Assembly (NCBI RefSeq): GCF_900108335.1
Contig: NZ_FNVT01000003.1
Coordinates: 725,563 to 789,562 of the forward strand
DNA length: 64,000 bases
Source of the DNA: Nonomuraea solani
GTDB taxonomy: Bacteria; Actinomycetota; Actinomycetes; Streptosporangiales; Streptosporangiaceae
Reading direction: 5' to 3'
Shown: piece by piece, positions 17,001 to 24,743 of the stretch
Layout: each line of letters begins with the position of its first letter
How positions within the stretch are numbered: the first letter of the stretch is position 1
Made by a program: the position numbers and the translations under genes
Notes under the pieces: model-generated
The model's database searches: none
The model's input: the letters and a program-made list of their open reading frames with translations, nothing else
Told to the model about the DNA's origin: nothing

Positions 17001-20000
17001 GGCGCTGGCCGGTGAGGAGCCCGGGTTGCGGGCGATGCTGGCCTCCGCCGCCGCCCTGCCGGCCAGGCTGCACGCCCGCCTGGACGACCTGGACGCCGCC
17101 GAGCGGTCCGCCGCCGAGGCCGTACGCAATCTGCGGACCCTCGTCACCCTCGACCCCGACGCGCACCGCCCGGCGCTCGCGGGACAACTGCTGGACCTCG
17201 GCGAGCTGCTGCTGATCGACGACCGCCCGGACGCCGCGCTGGGCCCGTTGCAGGAGGCCATGGCCGTGGCGGCGGAGGGGCACGCGGCGGCGCAGGCCAG
17301 GGGCCGGCGGCTGCTCGGCCTCTGCCTGGACGAGCTGGGCCGGACGGCGGACGGCCGGGCGCAGCTGGAGATCGCCGCCGAGCTGTACGACGTGCTGAGC
17401 GACGACGACGGCCTGCGTCACCGCTCCGAGGTACGCGCCCGGCTGCGCAGGTGGGAGGCGGCGCCGCCCGCCGATCCGGCCGGTGGGCGGCCGTGGTTGC
17501 TGGCGCTGGTCGTGGTCCGCCCCGACGAGGCCGTACGCAGGGCGCAGGCGCAGTTGGCCGAGCGCAGGAGGGCGGTCGAGAGCGGCGGCGGCGGGCTGGG
17601 GCGCGAGCAGATCGACGCCTATCTGTCGGCCCAGGCCATGCTGGCCGCCGCGTGGGCGAACGCGGGGCGGGCCGGGGAAGGGTTCGGGCTGGCGATGCAG
17701 GCGGCCGAGCTACTGCAGCGGCAGGCCGCGCCCGACGGGCCGCACGTGCTGGCCGTGGGCATGGTCGCCGCGGCGCTCGGGCGTTCGCTCGTGGGGCTGG
17801 GCCGGCACAAGGAGGCCATTCCGCACCTGCTCACCGCCATCGAGTCGTACGAGCCGCACACCGGGACGAGCCTGGTGTTCCGTACCGAACTTGCCGAGCT
17901 GCTGATCCTGGAGACCGTGGCGCTGTCCCACGCCGCCTGCCCGTCCGACGCGGAGGCGGCCGCGGACCGGCTGGTCGAGCTGTACGCGGGGCTCGTGGCC
18001 GAGCGGCTCGAAGAGCCCCTGGCCCTGGCCGGGGCGCTGCGGCTGCAGGGCGGCATCCGCTTCACCAGGCAGGACCCGGAGGGCGCGCTCCGCTCGGTGG
18101 GCCGCGCGCTCGACCTCCTGCCGTCGGACCCGACGGACCCCGAGAGCCCGGAGCCGACGCGCCTGCTCGCGGCCACCTGCCTGGAGCTGGGCGGCCTGTG
18201 CCTGGCCCGGCTGGCCGACGGCGACGTGGCCATGGAGCGGCTGGCGGCGGGGACCGCGCTGATGACCCGGCTCGGACCCGTGCCGCACGACCTCGTCTCC
18301 GTGCACCTGCTGGCGCTGGTGCGGCTGGCCCGGCTGCGGGTGCGGGAAGAGGGTCCGGCGGCTGGAGTCCCCCTGTACGCGCAGATCCTCGGCATGCGGC
18401 CGCTTCCTGGGACGGATGTGCTCGAAACGCTCATCGAGGAGCTGTCCGAGCACGTGGAGACGGTGGCGGCGCCCGAGCTGGTGCCGCCGCTCACGGCCTT
18501 CGCGGAGGCGCTGGAGCGGGAGGTGCCGCTGAGCGCCTCCCCTGGAACGCACGACCGGTACGGCCGGTGCCTGGCGCTGTTCAGTGCCACCGCGGCGCGG
18601 GCGGGTGACCTCGGGAGCGCCGTCGCGGGGGCCGAGCTGGCCGTTCGCGTCTACCGGGGGCTGGCCGCCTGTTCGAGCGTCTATCGCGGGCCGCTCGGGT
18701 CGGCGCTCGCCGCGCTGGCACGGCTGCGGCCCGACGACGCGGCCGGGCTGGAGCAGGCCATCGACCTGCTCGGCGGGCAGCAGGATCCGGCGCTGGCGGA
18801 GACCCTGCACCTGTACGCCGCAGAACTGCTCGAACGCGGCCGTCCCGTCGAGGCTCTGGCCCAGTGCGAACGGGCCGCCGACCTGTGCGACGAACTGGAC
18901 GATCCGGCGGTGGCCGCCGCCATCTACGCGCAGCTCGGCGCCACCCTGGCCGCCCTCGACCGCCCCCAGGCCGCCCTGGAGGCCATCACCTGGTCCCTCG
19001 CGGAGCTGGACAAGGCCGGGACAGACGTAGGGCGCGTGCGGGCGCGGGCCGTACAGGTGCGGGGTCGGGTGCTGCGGGCGTTCGGACGGGAGCGGGAGGC
19101 ATTGGCGCACCTCGTGGAGGCGCTGCGGCTCTTCACCCTGCTGCCCGAGCCGCGCGCCGCCGCCGAGACGGCCGCCATGATCGCCGACGACCTCCTGGCC
19201 GCGGGACGGCCGCAAGAGGCCGTCGAGTACGCCGCCATCGCCCTGACCGGCCACGACCCGGGCACGGTCAAGCACGCCCTGGCCACCCAGCGGCTCGTCA
19301 GGTGCCACATGATGCGCGGCGAGCTCAAGGAGGCCAACGACCTCGTCGAGGGCCTGATCCCGCCGGCCAGACGGTCACGGGACGACCTGACGTACCGGGC
19401 GGTGCTCGCCGACTCGCTGGCGCAGAGCTCCGAGCTGATGCCCCTCCTCGACCTGGACGGCGGCACGGAGGCCGAGGCCAGGGCCCGTGAGGCCATCGCG
19501 ATCTACGACGAGCTACTGACCACGGGCATGAACGCGCACGCCCTGCACACCAGCCGCGCCGGAGCCTGCCTCACGCTGGCCGCCGCGCTCAGGATGCGGG
19601 GCCTGGCGGCCGAGGCGATCCAGCCGCTGCGGGAGGCGGTCGCGGCGCTGGAGCGGTTCTCCCCCGGTAACCCGCTGCAGGCCGGGCTGCTGTCGCGGGC
19701 GATGCTCATGCTGGGCGACGCGCTCATGGAGGCGGGCCGGGCGCTGGAGGCCGGGCTCGTGTTCCACCGGGGCACGCAGGTGACGCGCGACGAGCTGTCC
19801 AGGGCCGTGGCGCACGCCCGGCTCGGCTTCTGCCAGCGGGAGCTCGGCAGGAACGACGCCGCCGACGCCGCGCTGCGGGCCTCCGCCGGCCTGCTGCGCG
19901 GCCTGCTCGCCGCGCAGCGGGAAGCCGAGCCGGAGTCCGAGCCGGCCCGCCTGCTCCTTGACGTGCTGCGCGGCAGGGTCACGGTGCTGGAGCGGGCCGG

Positions 20001-20055
20001 ACGGGACGATGACGCGAAGGCGGTGGAGGACGAGCTGCGCCGCCTCAGCCGTTGA
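14032..20055 (+). CDS. Giant protein: degenerate trypsin-like domain, STAND/AAA P-loop domain, TPR array
   Basis: This protein has 2007 residues. Residues 1-200 have the outline of a trypsin-like peptidase (GSGYVLGPDLVLTSGAVV, GADAVLLRV, GQVVGVIAAG). The catalytic His position of the usual TAAHVV is Ala43 and the Ser of GDSGG is Pro157; only Asp72 remains, so it cannot be an active protease. PFLGRVEELAEL (248-259) opens an NTPase domain with Walker A GRSGTGKS (276-283) and Walker B LLVVD (326-330). A Pro-rich linker at about 820-875 contains five PPGA units. TPR-like helices fill most of the rest. This resembles actinobacterial signalling or conflict ATPases with N-terminal trypsin-like domains. 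ATG 14032 has only a weak ribosome-binding site. It appears to be a single-gene unit and its 3' end overlaps the convergent FadD by 11 bases. Function is unknown. Confidence 0.85.
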   Translation: MDAPPHRLGLERAVEVYSGHDDLVGVTGSGYVLGPDLVLTSGAVVDPEVPCQVRAPWSARWAAAEQVWRGADAVLLRVPDSPWANLPGVEHTRWARVVSDAPLRCVIRGFPRAGQRAGFRDAATVPGLVDVPTGVVSKALTVGVPASVRGSLLRGLPGAVLLAEPAGQVVGVIAAGGAEHRLDAIPVTALLGDGRFRELAGVAPGPLETVAEGDSSVNLPGLLVPAREALPQDRADWTLLMARHAVVPFLGRVEELAELRSWAAGPAALSIAIVTGRSGTGKSRLAGELCAELAEAGWDTGFLPLEPLREPLSGPMPGLDALRPSLLVVDRPEPYSPLLGELIRRLAKHGRNPRIRLLLLVREPGEADWWRRLDTAAGGWLRRLNTTTVQLNTAPLTLSERREHVLTAMKAFAPSRAALPAPPRLDDPDHGLPLHVHVAALLRLRDGDPDAHDSRSEVGGGLFGRFVAHERDRWARVWPDGVERLGEVTARQVVAVLTLTAPTSAELPGLLTAVPGIRGRGVSALEVAGWLGRIFPDGEPLGPDLVAEQFLAGTEDLDALVLAVHDHEGRTAEHLVRMLDVLRLSATRERVRAALWSLVAGRAGKLVAEAVANPATRLGDVLDSALALFAADRHLAEAVATAVTEAPVAAAVRRDAGPGSRALKVTLGELAVRHHRASGARIALAGALTWSSGGLAAVGRVGEAVVAAAESVEIYAAAPPYEEAAGRAEALFGLGSCLLLAGEAGSALKPAQEAAARFRILAEEDPRYAERAARAHHNLACALLEVGRPAEAARAFEAAGGDTAFAADVTGILSVLPNPEPETPPATFPRPPATTPPKALPLSAPPGAPPGAPPGAPPGAPPGAPPSLPPPYQAFHPTGSAKKQRRQESKFAIQRPRPVAAAFVQAAKPPSAPVVTRSPEPLAPFEEADAAALPEVAACLAVAVAAAVKYAAPTSRDVAHRLHRIAVWLEERDRPADALVPAAQAVTRLRALAGEEPGLRAMLASAAALPARLHARLDDLDAAERSAAEAVRNLRTLVTLDPDAHRPALAGQLLDLGELLLIDDRPDAALGPLQEAMAVAAEGHAAAQARGRRLLGLCLDELGRTADGRAQLEIAAELYDVLSDDDGLRHRSEVRARLRRWEAAPPADPAGGRPWLLALVVVRPDEAVRRAQAQLAERRRAVESGGGGLGREQIDAYLSAQAMLAAAWANAGRAGEGFGLAMQAAELLQRQAAPDGPHVLAVGMVAAALGRSLVGLGRHKEAIPHLLTAIESYEPHTGTSLVFRTELAELLILETVALSHAACPSDAEAAADRLVELYAGLVAERLEEPLALAGALRLQGGIRFTRQDPEGALRSVGRALDLLPSDPTDPESPEPTRLLAATCLELGGLCLARLADGDVAMERLAAGTALMTRLGPVPHDLVSVHLLALVRLARLRVREEGPAAGVPLYAQILGMRPLPGTDVLETLIEELSEHVETVAAPELVPPLTAFAEALEREVPLSASPGTHDRYGRCLALFSATAARAGDLGSAVAGAELAVRVYRGLAACSSVYRGPLGSALAALARLRPDDAAGLEQAIDLLGGQQDPALAETLHLYAAELLERGRPVEALAQCERAADLCDELDDPAVAAAIYAQLGATLAALDRPQAALEAITWSLAELDKAGTDVGRVRARAVQVRGRVLRAFGREREALAHLVEALRLFTLLPEPRAAAETAAMIADDLLAAGRPQEAVEYAAIALTGHDPGTVKHALATQRLVRCHMMRGELKEANDLVEGLIPPARRSRDDLTYRAVLADSLAQSSELMPLLDLDGGTEAEARAREAIAIYDELLTTGMNAHALHTSRAGACLTLAAALRMRGLAAEAIQPLREAVAALERFSPGNPLQAGLLSRAMLMLGDALMEAGRALEAGLVFHRGTQVTRDELSRAVAHARLGFCQRELGRNDAADAALRASAGLLRGLLAAQREAEPESEPARLLLDVLRGRVTVLERAGRDDDAKAVEDELRRLSR
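16561..16620 (+). repeat. Five exact 12-base tandem repeats inside the giant gene
   Basis: The unit GCGCCGCCGGGA occurs five times without error and a sixth partial copy follows. It encodes APPG repeats in the proline-rich linker between the two halves of the protein. Perfect in-frame copies suggest slippage, so copy number may vary between strains. Confidence 0.9.
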
Positions 20056-21631
20056 TGGCCTCCACCGTCTCCTTGGCCCACCGGTAGTCGGCCTTGCCCG
20101 CCGGTGAGCGCACCATTTCGGTCACGAACGCGTACGTACGAGGCACCTTGTACCCCGACAGCAGCGTCCTGCAGTGTTCGTCCAGTTCGGCTGCCGTGAC
20201 CTCGACGCCGGGGCGCGGCTCGACCACGGCGCACACCCGGTTGCCCCACCGGTCGTCCGGCACCCCGGTCACCACCGCGTCGAACACCGAGGGATGCCCC
20301 TTCAGCACCGCCTCGACCTCCTCGGGGAACACCTTCTCCCCGCCGGTGTTGATGCACTGCGAGCCGCGGCCGAACACGTTGACGGTGCCGTCGGTGTCCA
20401 CCGTGGCGAGGTCGCCGGTCAGCAGCCAGCGGGTGCCCTCCTCGTCGGTGACGAACGTGCGGGCCGTCTTCTCGGGGTCGTTGTAGTAGCCGAATGCCAC
20501 CGTCCCCGACCTGGCCACCGTGCCGAGGTCGCCGGAGCCGGGCCGGACGGGCCGGTGCGCCTCGTCGAGCACGGCCAGCTTGACCACGGAGTTCGGCTGG
20601 TAGCGCAGGCCCTTCTCCGGTGAGGAGCCGGCCACGCCCGAGGCGGTGTAGCCGGACTCGGTGGAGCCGAAGTTGTCGAGGATCATCACGTTCGGGAGGA
20701 GTTCCTGGAGGCGGTCGCGGACGGCGCCGGACAGGATGGCCCCGGTCGAGCTGATCACGAACAGCGAGGAGACGTCGTGCTCGCCGCTCTCCAGCGCCTC
20801 GGCGAGGGGTCTGGCCATGGCGTCGCCGGTGATGTTGATGGTGGCGACGTTCTCCCGCTCGACGGCCCGCCAGACCTCGTCGGCGTCGAACTTGCGCACG
20901 TACACCATGGTCGAGCCCATCCACCAGGCGATGAACGTGGCCATCTGCGCGGCCCCGTGCATCAGCGGCGGCGCGGCCATCATGACCATGGGGTTGGCCT
21001 TGACCGCCTCGTCGATGACCTCCTGCGGGGTGGTGCGCGGCTCGCCGTACGGGTTGCCGCCGCCGAAGCCCATGAACAGGTCCTCGACGTGCCACATCGC
21101 GCCCTTGGGCATGCCGGTGGTGCCGCCGGTGTAGATGATGTACACGTCCTGGCCGGAGCGCGGCGGGAAGCCCCGTTCCGGCTTGCCGCTTTCCAGGGCC
21201 GTCTCGTACGGCACCGCCGAGGCGATCCCGGGCGGCCCGCCCACCGAGATCAGGTGTTCGAGCAGCGGCGCGTCGCCTGCCACGGCGGCCACCCTGGGCT
21301 CGAACTCCACGTCGTAGACCAGCGCGCGCAGGTCGGCGTCGCGGTACAGGTAGAGCAGCTCGGCCTCGACATAGCGGTAGTTCACGTTGATCGGCACGGC
21401 CCTGATCTTGAGGGCGGCCAGGAGGCCGGCGATGTACTCGATGCCGTTGTAGAGGTGCAGGCCGACGTGCTGGCCCGGCTGGACGCCCAGGTTCATCAGG
21501 TAGTGGGCGAGCCGGTTGGACTCGGCTTCGAGCTCGGCGTACGTGCGCCGTTCCTGACCGCAGATGACGGCCGTCCTGTCCCCGATCGCGTCCGCGAGAC
21601 CTTCGAACAGGTCAGCGTGGTTGAACTCCAT
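20045..21631 (-). CDS. FadD19-like acyl-CoA synthetase (steroid side-chain type)
   Basis: This ATP-dependent fatty-acyl/steroyl-CoA ligase has 528 residues. It has the AMP-binding loop IIYTGGTTGMPKGAMW, the adenine-site region NFGSTESGYTASG, the hinge GRGSQCINTGGEKVFPEEVE and the catalytic Lys in SPAGKADYRWAKE. Several blocks (PPLMHGAAQMATFIAW, ITGDAMARPLAEAL, the C-terminal RSPAGK.DYRWAKE) match my memory of mycobacterial FadD19, which activates C-24-branched sterol side chains. It is the last gene of a five-gene operon with Ltp3-like, Ltp4-like, OB-fold and FadD genes, supporting the same role. It overlaps the giant gene convergently by 11 bases. Confidence 0.88.
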   Translation of the reverse strand: MEFNHADLFEGLADAIGDRTAVICGQERRTYAELEAESNRLAHYLMNLGVQPGQHVGLHLYNGIEYIAGLLAALKIRAVPINVNYRYVEAELLYLYRDADLRALVYDVEFEPRVAAVAGDAPLLEHLISVGGPPGIASAVPYETALESGKPERGFPPRSGQDVYIIYTGGTTGMPKGAMWHVEDLFMGFGGGNPYGEPRTTPQEVIDEAVKANPMVMMAAPPLMHGAAQMATFIAWWMGSTMVYVRKFDADEVWRAVERENVATINITGDAMARPLAEALESGEHDVSSLFVISSTGAILSGAVRDRLQELLPNVMILDNFGSTESGYTASGVAGSSPEKGLRYQPNSVVKLAVLDEAHRPVRPGSGDLGTVARSGTVAFGYYNDPEKTARTFVTDEEGTRWLLTGDLATVDTDGTVNVFGRGSQCINTGGEKVFPEEVEAVLKGHPSVFDAVVTGVPDDRWGNRVCAVVEPRPGVEVTAAELDEHCRTLLSGYKVPRTYAFVTEMVRSPAGKADYRWAKETVEAING

Positions 21632-21676
21632 CGAAAGCCTCCCATTGATTCGGGGTATGCGAGGTGTCCCCGCAGG

Positions 21677-22831
21677 TCAGGGCTTCTCCCGTCCGACGAT
21701 CCACATCGCGAAGAACTGGGCTCCCCCGCCATAGGCGTGACCGAGCGCCGTACGGGCGCCGTCCACCTGGTGCTCGCCGGCCAGGCCGCGCACCTGCTGC
21801 GCCGCCTCGGCGAACCTGATCAGTCCCGAGGCCCCGATCGGGTTGCTGGACAGCACCCCGCCGGAGGCGTTCCACGGGATGTCACCGTCGAGCGCCGTGG
21901 CGCCCGACTCGGTGAGCTTCCACCCCTCCCCGTCTGCGGCGAACCCCAGGTTCTCCAGCCACATCGGCTCGTACCAGGAGAACGGCACGTACGTCTCGGC
22001 CACGTCGATCTGCCGCCGCGGGTCGGCGATGCCGGCCTGCCGGTAGACGTCGGCGGCGCAGTCCTTGCCGCCCTGCGGGCTGACCGTGTCGCGGCCCGCG
22101 CGGAAGATCGGCTCGGAGCGCATGGCCGTCCCGTGCACCCAGGCGGGGGTGCCGGTGACCGCCGACTCCGACGACAGGATCATCGCGCAGGCGCCGTCGC
22201 TGGACGGGCAGGTCTCCAGGTAGCGGATGGGCTCCCAGAGCATCGGCGTGGACTCGACCATCTTCTGGTCGATGCCGGGGATCTTGAGGTGCGCGTACGG
22301 GTTCTTCAGCGCGTTCAGCCGATCCTTGACCGCCACCAGCGTGCCGATGTGATCGGGGGCGCCCGACCTGCGCATGTACTCACGGATGTGCGGCGCGAAG
22401 TAGCCGCCCGCGCCCACCACCAGCGACGCGCTGAACGGCAGGTGCGTGGACAGCGCCCAGGTGGCGTTGGACTCCGACTGCTTCTCGAACGCCACGACCA
22501 GCACCCGGTCGTGCACCCCGCCCTGGATCAGCGAGGCGCCGACCAGCGCGGTGGAGCCGCCGACGCTGCCGGCCGTGTGCACGCGCATCATCGGCTTGCC
22601 CGCCGCGCCGAGCGCGTCCGCCAGGTACGCCTCCGGCATCATCACGCCCTCGAACAGGTCGGGCGCCTTGCCGATGACCACGGCGTCGATGTCCTTGAAC
22701 GTCAGCCCGGCGTCCGCCAGCGCCCGCAGCGCGGCCTCGCGTACCAGCCCGGCGATGGAGACGTCGCGCCGCTTGGTCGTGTAGTGCGTCTGCCCGACGC
22801 CGATGATCGCGCACCGGTTGCCCATGCTCAT
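21677..22831 (-). CDS. Thiolase-fold lipid-transfer protein, Ltp3-like (probable retro-aldolase)
   Basis: This 384-residue protein of the SCP2-thiolase type begins MSMGNRCAIIGVGQTHYTTK. The place where true thiolases carry the nucleophilic Cys reads HTAGSVGGST (85-94), with no Cys. This is as expected for Ltp-type aldolases, which split a hydroxy-acyl-CoA and need an OB-fold partner. The C-terminal part ASGGVLSSNPIGASGLIR and LGHAYGGGAQFFAMW is well conserved. ATG 22831 overlaps the stop of the next upstream gene (ATGA). Ltp3 and Ltp4 of Rhodococcus are needed for C-24-branched sterol side chains; the match rests on gene order and length. Confidence 0.82.
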   Translation of the reverse strand: MSMGNRCAIIGVGQTHYTTKRRDVSIAGLVREAALRALADAGLTFKDIDAVVIGKAPDLFEGVMMPEAYLADALGAAGKPMMRVHTAGSVGGSTALVGASLIQGGVHDRVLVVAFEKQSESNATWALSTHLPFSASLVVGAGGYFAPHIREYMRRSGAPDHIGTLVAVKDRLNALKNPYAHLKIPGIDQKMVESTPMLWEPIRYLETCPSSDGACAMILSSESAVTGTPAWVHGTAMRSEPIFRAGRDTVSPQGGKDCAADVYRQAGIADPRRQIDVAETYVPFSWYEPMWLENLGFAADGEGWKLTESGATALDGDIPWNASGGVLSSNPIGASGLIRFAEAAQQVRGLAGEHQVDGARTALGHAYGGGAQFFAMWIVGREKP

Positions 22832-23847
22832 GCCTCCAGGACGGTGACGAGGTTCTGCTGCAGGCAGGGACCGCTCGCGGCGTGGCCGACGGTGCGGCGC
22901 GCGTCGCCGTCGTGGATGCGCCGCGCGGCCTCGCCGATGCGGATGAGGCCCGTGGCCATGACGGGGTTGGCGGCCAGCGGCCCGCCCGAGGGGTTGATCA
23001 CCGTGCCGTCGCCGAGTTCGAGCGCCCGGCGCAGGACGAGCTCCTCGTGGGGGAACTGGGCGTGCAGCTCCGCGACGTCGACAGGGCCCTTGCCGACCCC
23101 CGCCGCTCGTGCGGCATCGGCCGTGGAGGCCGACAGGGCCAGATTGCGCATACCCAGGTAGTGCGGCTCTATTCGGTGGGCGATTCCCCTGATATAGGCG
23201 GGGTTGGCGCACAGCCGCCCGGCCAGGTCGCCGGTGGCGAGCACGATCGCGGCGGCGCCGTCCGTGATGGGCGGCACGTCCGTCTTCCTGAGCGGTTGCA
23301 CCGCGTCGTCCTCGCCGTCCGGGTCGGGCAGATCGAGCGCGTACGGGTTGCTCCTCCCGTCCGCGCGGCTGCGCCGGACGATCTCGTCCAGTTCGGCCCG
23401 GTCCGCGCCGACCGCGTTCGCCTGGAGCGCGGCGAAGGAGAGCTGGTCAAGGCCGAGCGGCTCCAGATAGTACGGGTCGAGCTGGAGCGTCATGATCGTG
23501 CGCAGGTCGCCCAGCGAGGACTTGCCGAAGCCGTAGACCAGGGCGGAGTCGATGTCGCCGTGCTGGAGGCGCACCCAGGCTTCGTACAGGGCCCAGGCGG
23601 CGTCCATCTCGACGTGGCTCTCGGAGATCGGCGGCCAGGCGCCGAGCGCGTCGAGCGCGGACACGAACGAGAACGGGGCCCCGGCGAGGTAGTCGCAGCT
23701 CCCCGAGCAGGTGAAGCCGAACCGCTTCAGCCCGGTGCGCTCCTTGACCTCGTTGATCACGGGCAGGATCAGCTCGGGCTCGGTCAGGCCGGTGTCCTGG
23801 CCGGTGTGCCGGGTCTGCGCGAAGGCGACGATCGCCACGTCTCTCAT
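22828..23847 (-). CDS. Thiolase-like protein, Ltp4-like
   Basis: This 339-residue thiolase-superfamily protein begins MRDVAIVAFAQTRHTGQD. It lacks the nucleophilic Cys (region SHVEMDAAWALYEAW) but keeps the C-terminal block NPSGGPLAANPVMATGLIRIGEA and GHAASGPCLQQN. The length is close to Mycobacterium Ltp4 (Rv3522). It overlaps its upstream neighbour, the OB-fold gene, by ATGA, and its own stop overlaps the Ltp3-like gene. The two thiolase-fold proteins may form a heteromer with the OB-fold protein to carry out retro-aldol cleavage; that is inferred from Ltp2-ChsH2 precedent. Confidence 0.82.
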   Translation of the reverse strand: MRDVAIVAFAQTRHTGQDTGLTEPELILPVINEVKERTGLKRFGFTCSGSCDYLAGAPFSFVSALDALGAWPPISESHVEMDAAWALYEAWVRLQHGDIDSALVYGFGKSSLGDLRTIMTLQLDPYYLEPLGLDQLSFAALQANAVGADRAELDEIVRRSRADGRSNPYALDLPDPDGEDDAVQPLRKTDVPPITDGAAAIVLATGDLAGRLCANPAYIRGIAHRIEPHYLGMRNLALSASTADAARAAGVGKGPVDVAELHAQFPHEELVLRRALELGDGTVINPSGGPLAANPVMATGLIRIGEAARRIHDGDARRTVGHAASGPCLQQNLVTVLEA

Positions 23848-24743
23848 GACAGCTCCACATCGGGCTCGCCGGTGGGGGCGAACCAGCGGATGTTCGCCAT
23901 GGACGCCGTGCGTTCGCTCTCGGGGACCCAGACCGCCTTGACGCGCATGCCCTGGCGTACCTCGTGTGCGGGAATGTCGCCGATCAGGGCGATCATGGGG
24001 ATGTCGGCGTTGTCGAGCAGGATGTACGCCGACACGAACGGCACCTGCGGAGCCCGGGGGTCCGGCAGGTTGTTGATGGCGAACGTGGTGATCGTGCCGG
24101 TGTCGGGGAGTTCGACCGGATCCTCGATGAGGCTGCCGCATTCGGGGCAGGACAGGCGGACCGGGACGTACACCTTGTCGCAGGTGCCGCATCGGCCGCC
24201 GAGGAAGACGCCGCGCTCGATGCCCGCCAGGAAGACGCGCAGCGCGCCGCCCACCTGGAGGCGGTATTCGGAGCGCACGGGGGACACGATCTTCGTGACC
24301 TCCGGGGCGAAGTACGAAATGTCGGTGATGTGGCCAGTGGGCCGGTCGCACCAGACCGGCCAGACGCGTGTGCCCGCCGCGATCGCCTTGGCGTTGCCCG
24401 CGTCCACGGCGTGCAGCAGCGCGGTATCGGCGCCGTCGAGCTCGATCAGCGCCCAGGCGAAGGGGCGGTCGAGGGGGTGGGATGGGAGCGGCTCGTCGAC
24501 CCAGGCCCAGGTGGTGACCGTGCCGGCCGGGCCGACCTCGACGTACTCGCCGGTCACCGGCTCGCCCGTGTCGGGGTCGTACTCCAGGGGCGGCACCAGC
24601 ACCCGGCCTTCCGCCGTGCGCACCCCAACGAGGCGGCGGGCGCGCAGCTCGGTGAGGAAGCGCCCGATCACCGGGCCGGTGGTACGCGTGTAACCGCCGG
24701 GGAACTCAAGGACGTGCTGAGCGACCAGCGGATCAGATGGCAC
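23844..24743 (-). CDS. Double OB-fold/Zn-ribbon (DUF35) protein, Rv3521-like
   Basis: This 299-residue protein has two DUF35-like units. The second has the four zinc ligands Cys185, Cys188, Cys199 and Cys202 (GGRCGTCDKVYVPVRLSCPEC) followed by an OB fold. The first unit (LTELRARRLVGVRTAEGRVLVPP) keeps the fold but has lost all its cysteines. Such proteins bind acyl-CoA and partner thiolase-like aldolases, as ChsH2 does with Ltp2. Length and neighbours match Rv3521, next to ltp4 and ltp3 in mycobacteria. It starts with GTG 24743 inside the end of the upstream FadD gene (11-base overlap). Confidence 0.86.
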   Translation of the reverse strand: MPSDPLVAQHVLEFPGGYTRTTGPVIGRFLTELRARRLVGVRTAEGRVLVPPLEYDPDTGEPVTGEYVEVGPAGTVTTWAWVDEPLPSHPLDRPFAWALIELDGADTALLHAVDAGNAKAIAAGTRVWPVWCDRPTGHITDISYFAPEVTKIVSPVRSEYRLQVGGALRVFLAGIERGVFLGGRCGTCDKVYVPVRLSCPECGSLIEDPVELPDTGTITTFAINNLPDPRAPQVPFVSAYILLDNADIPMIALIGDIPAHEVRQGMRVKAVWVPESERTASMANIRWFAPTGEPDVELS

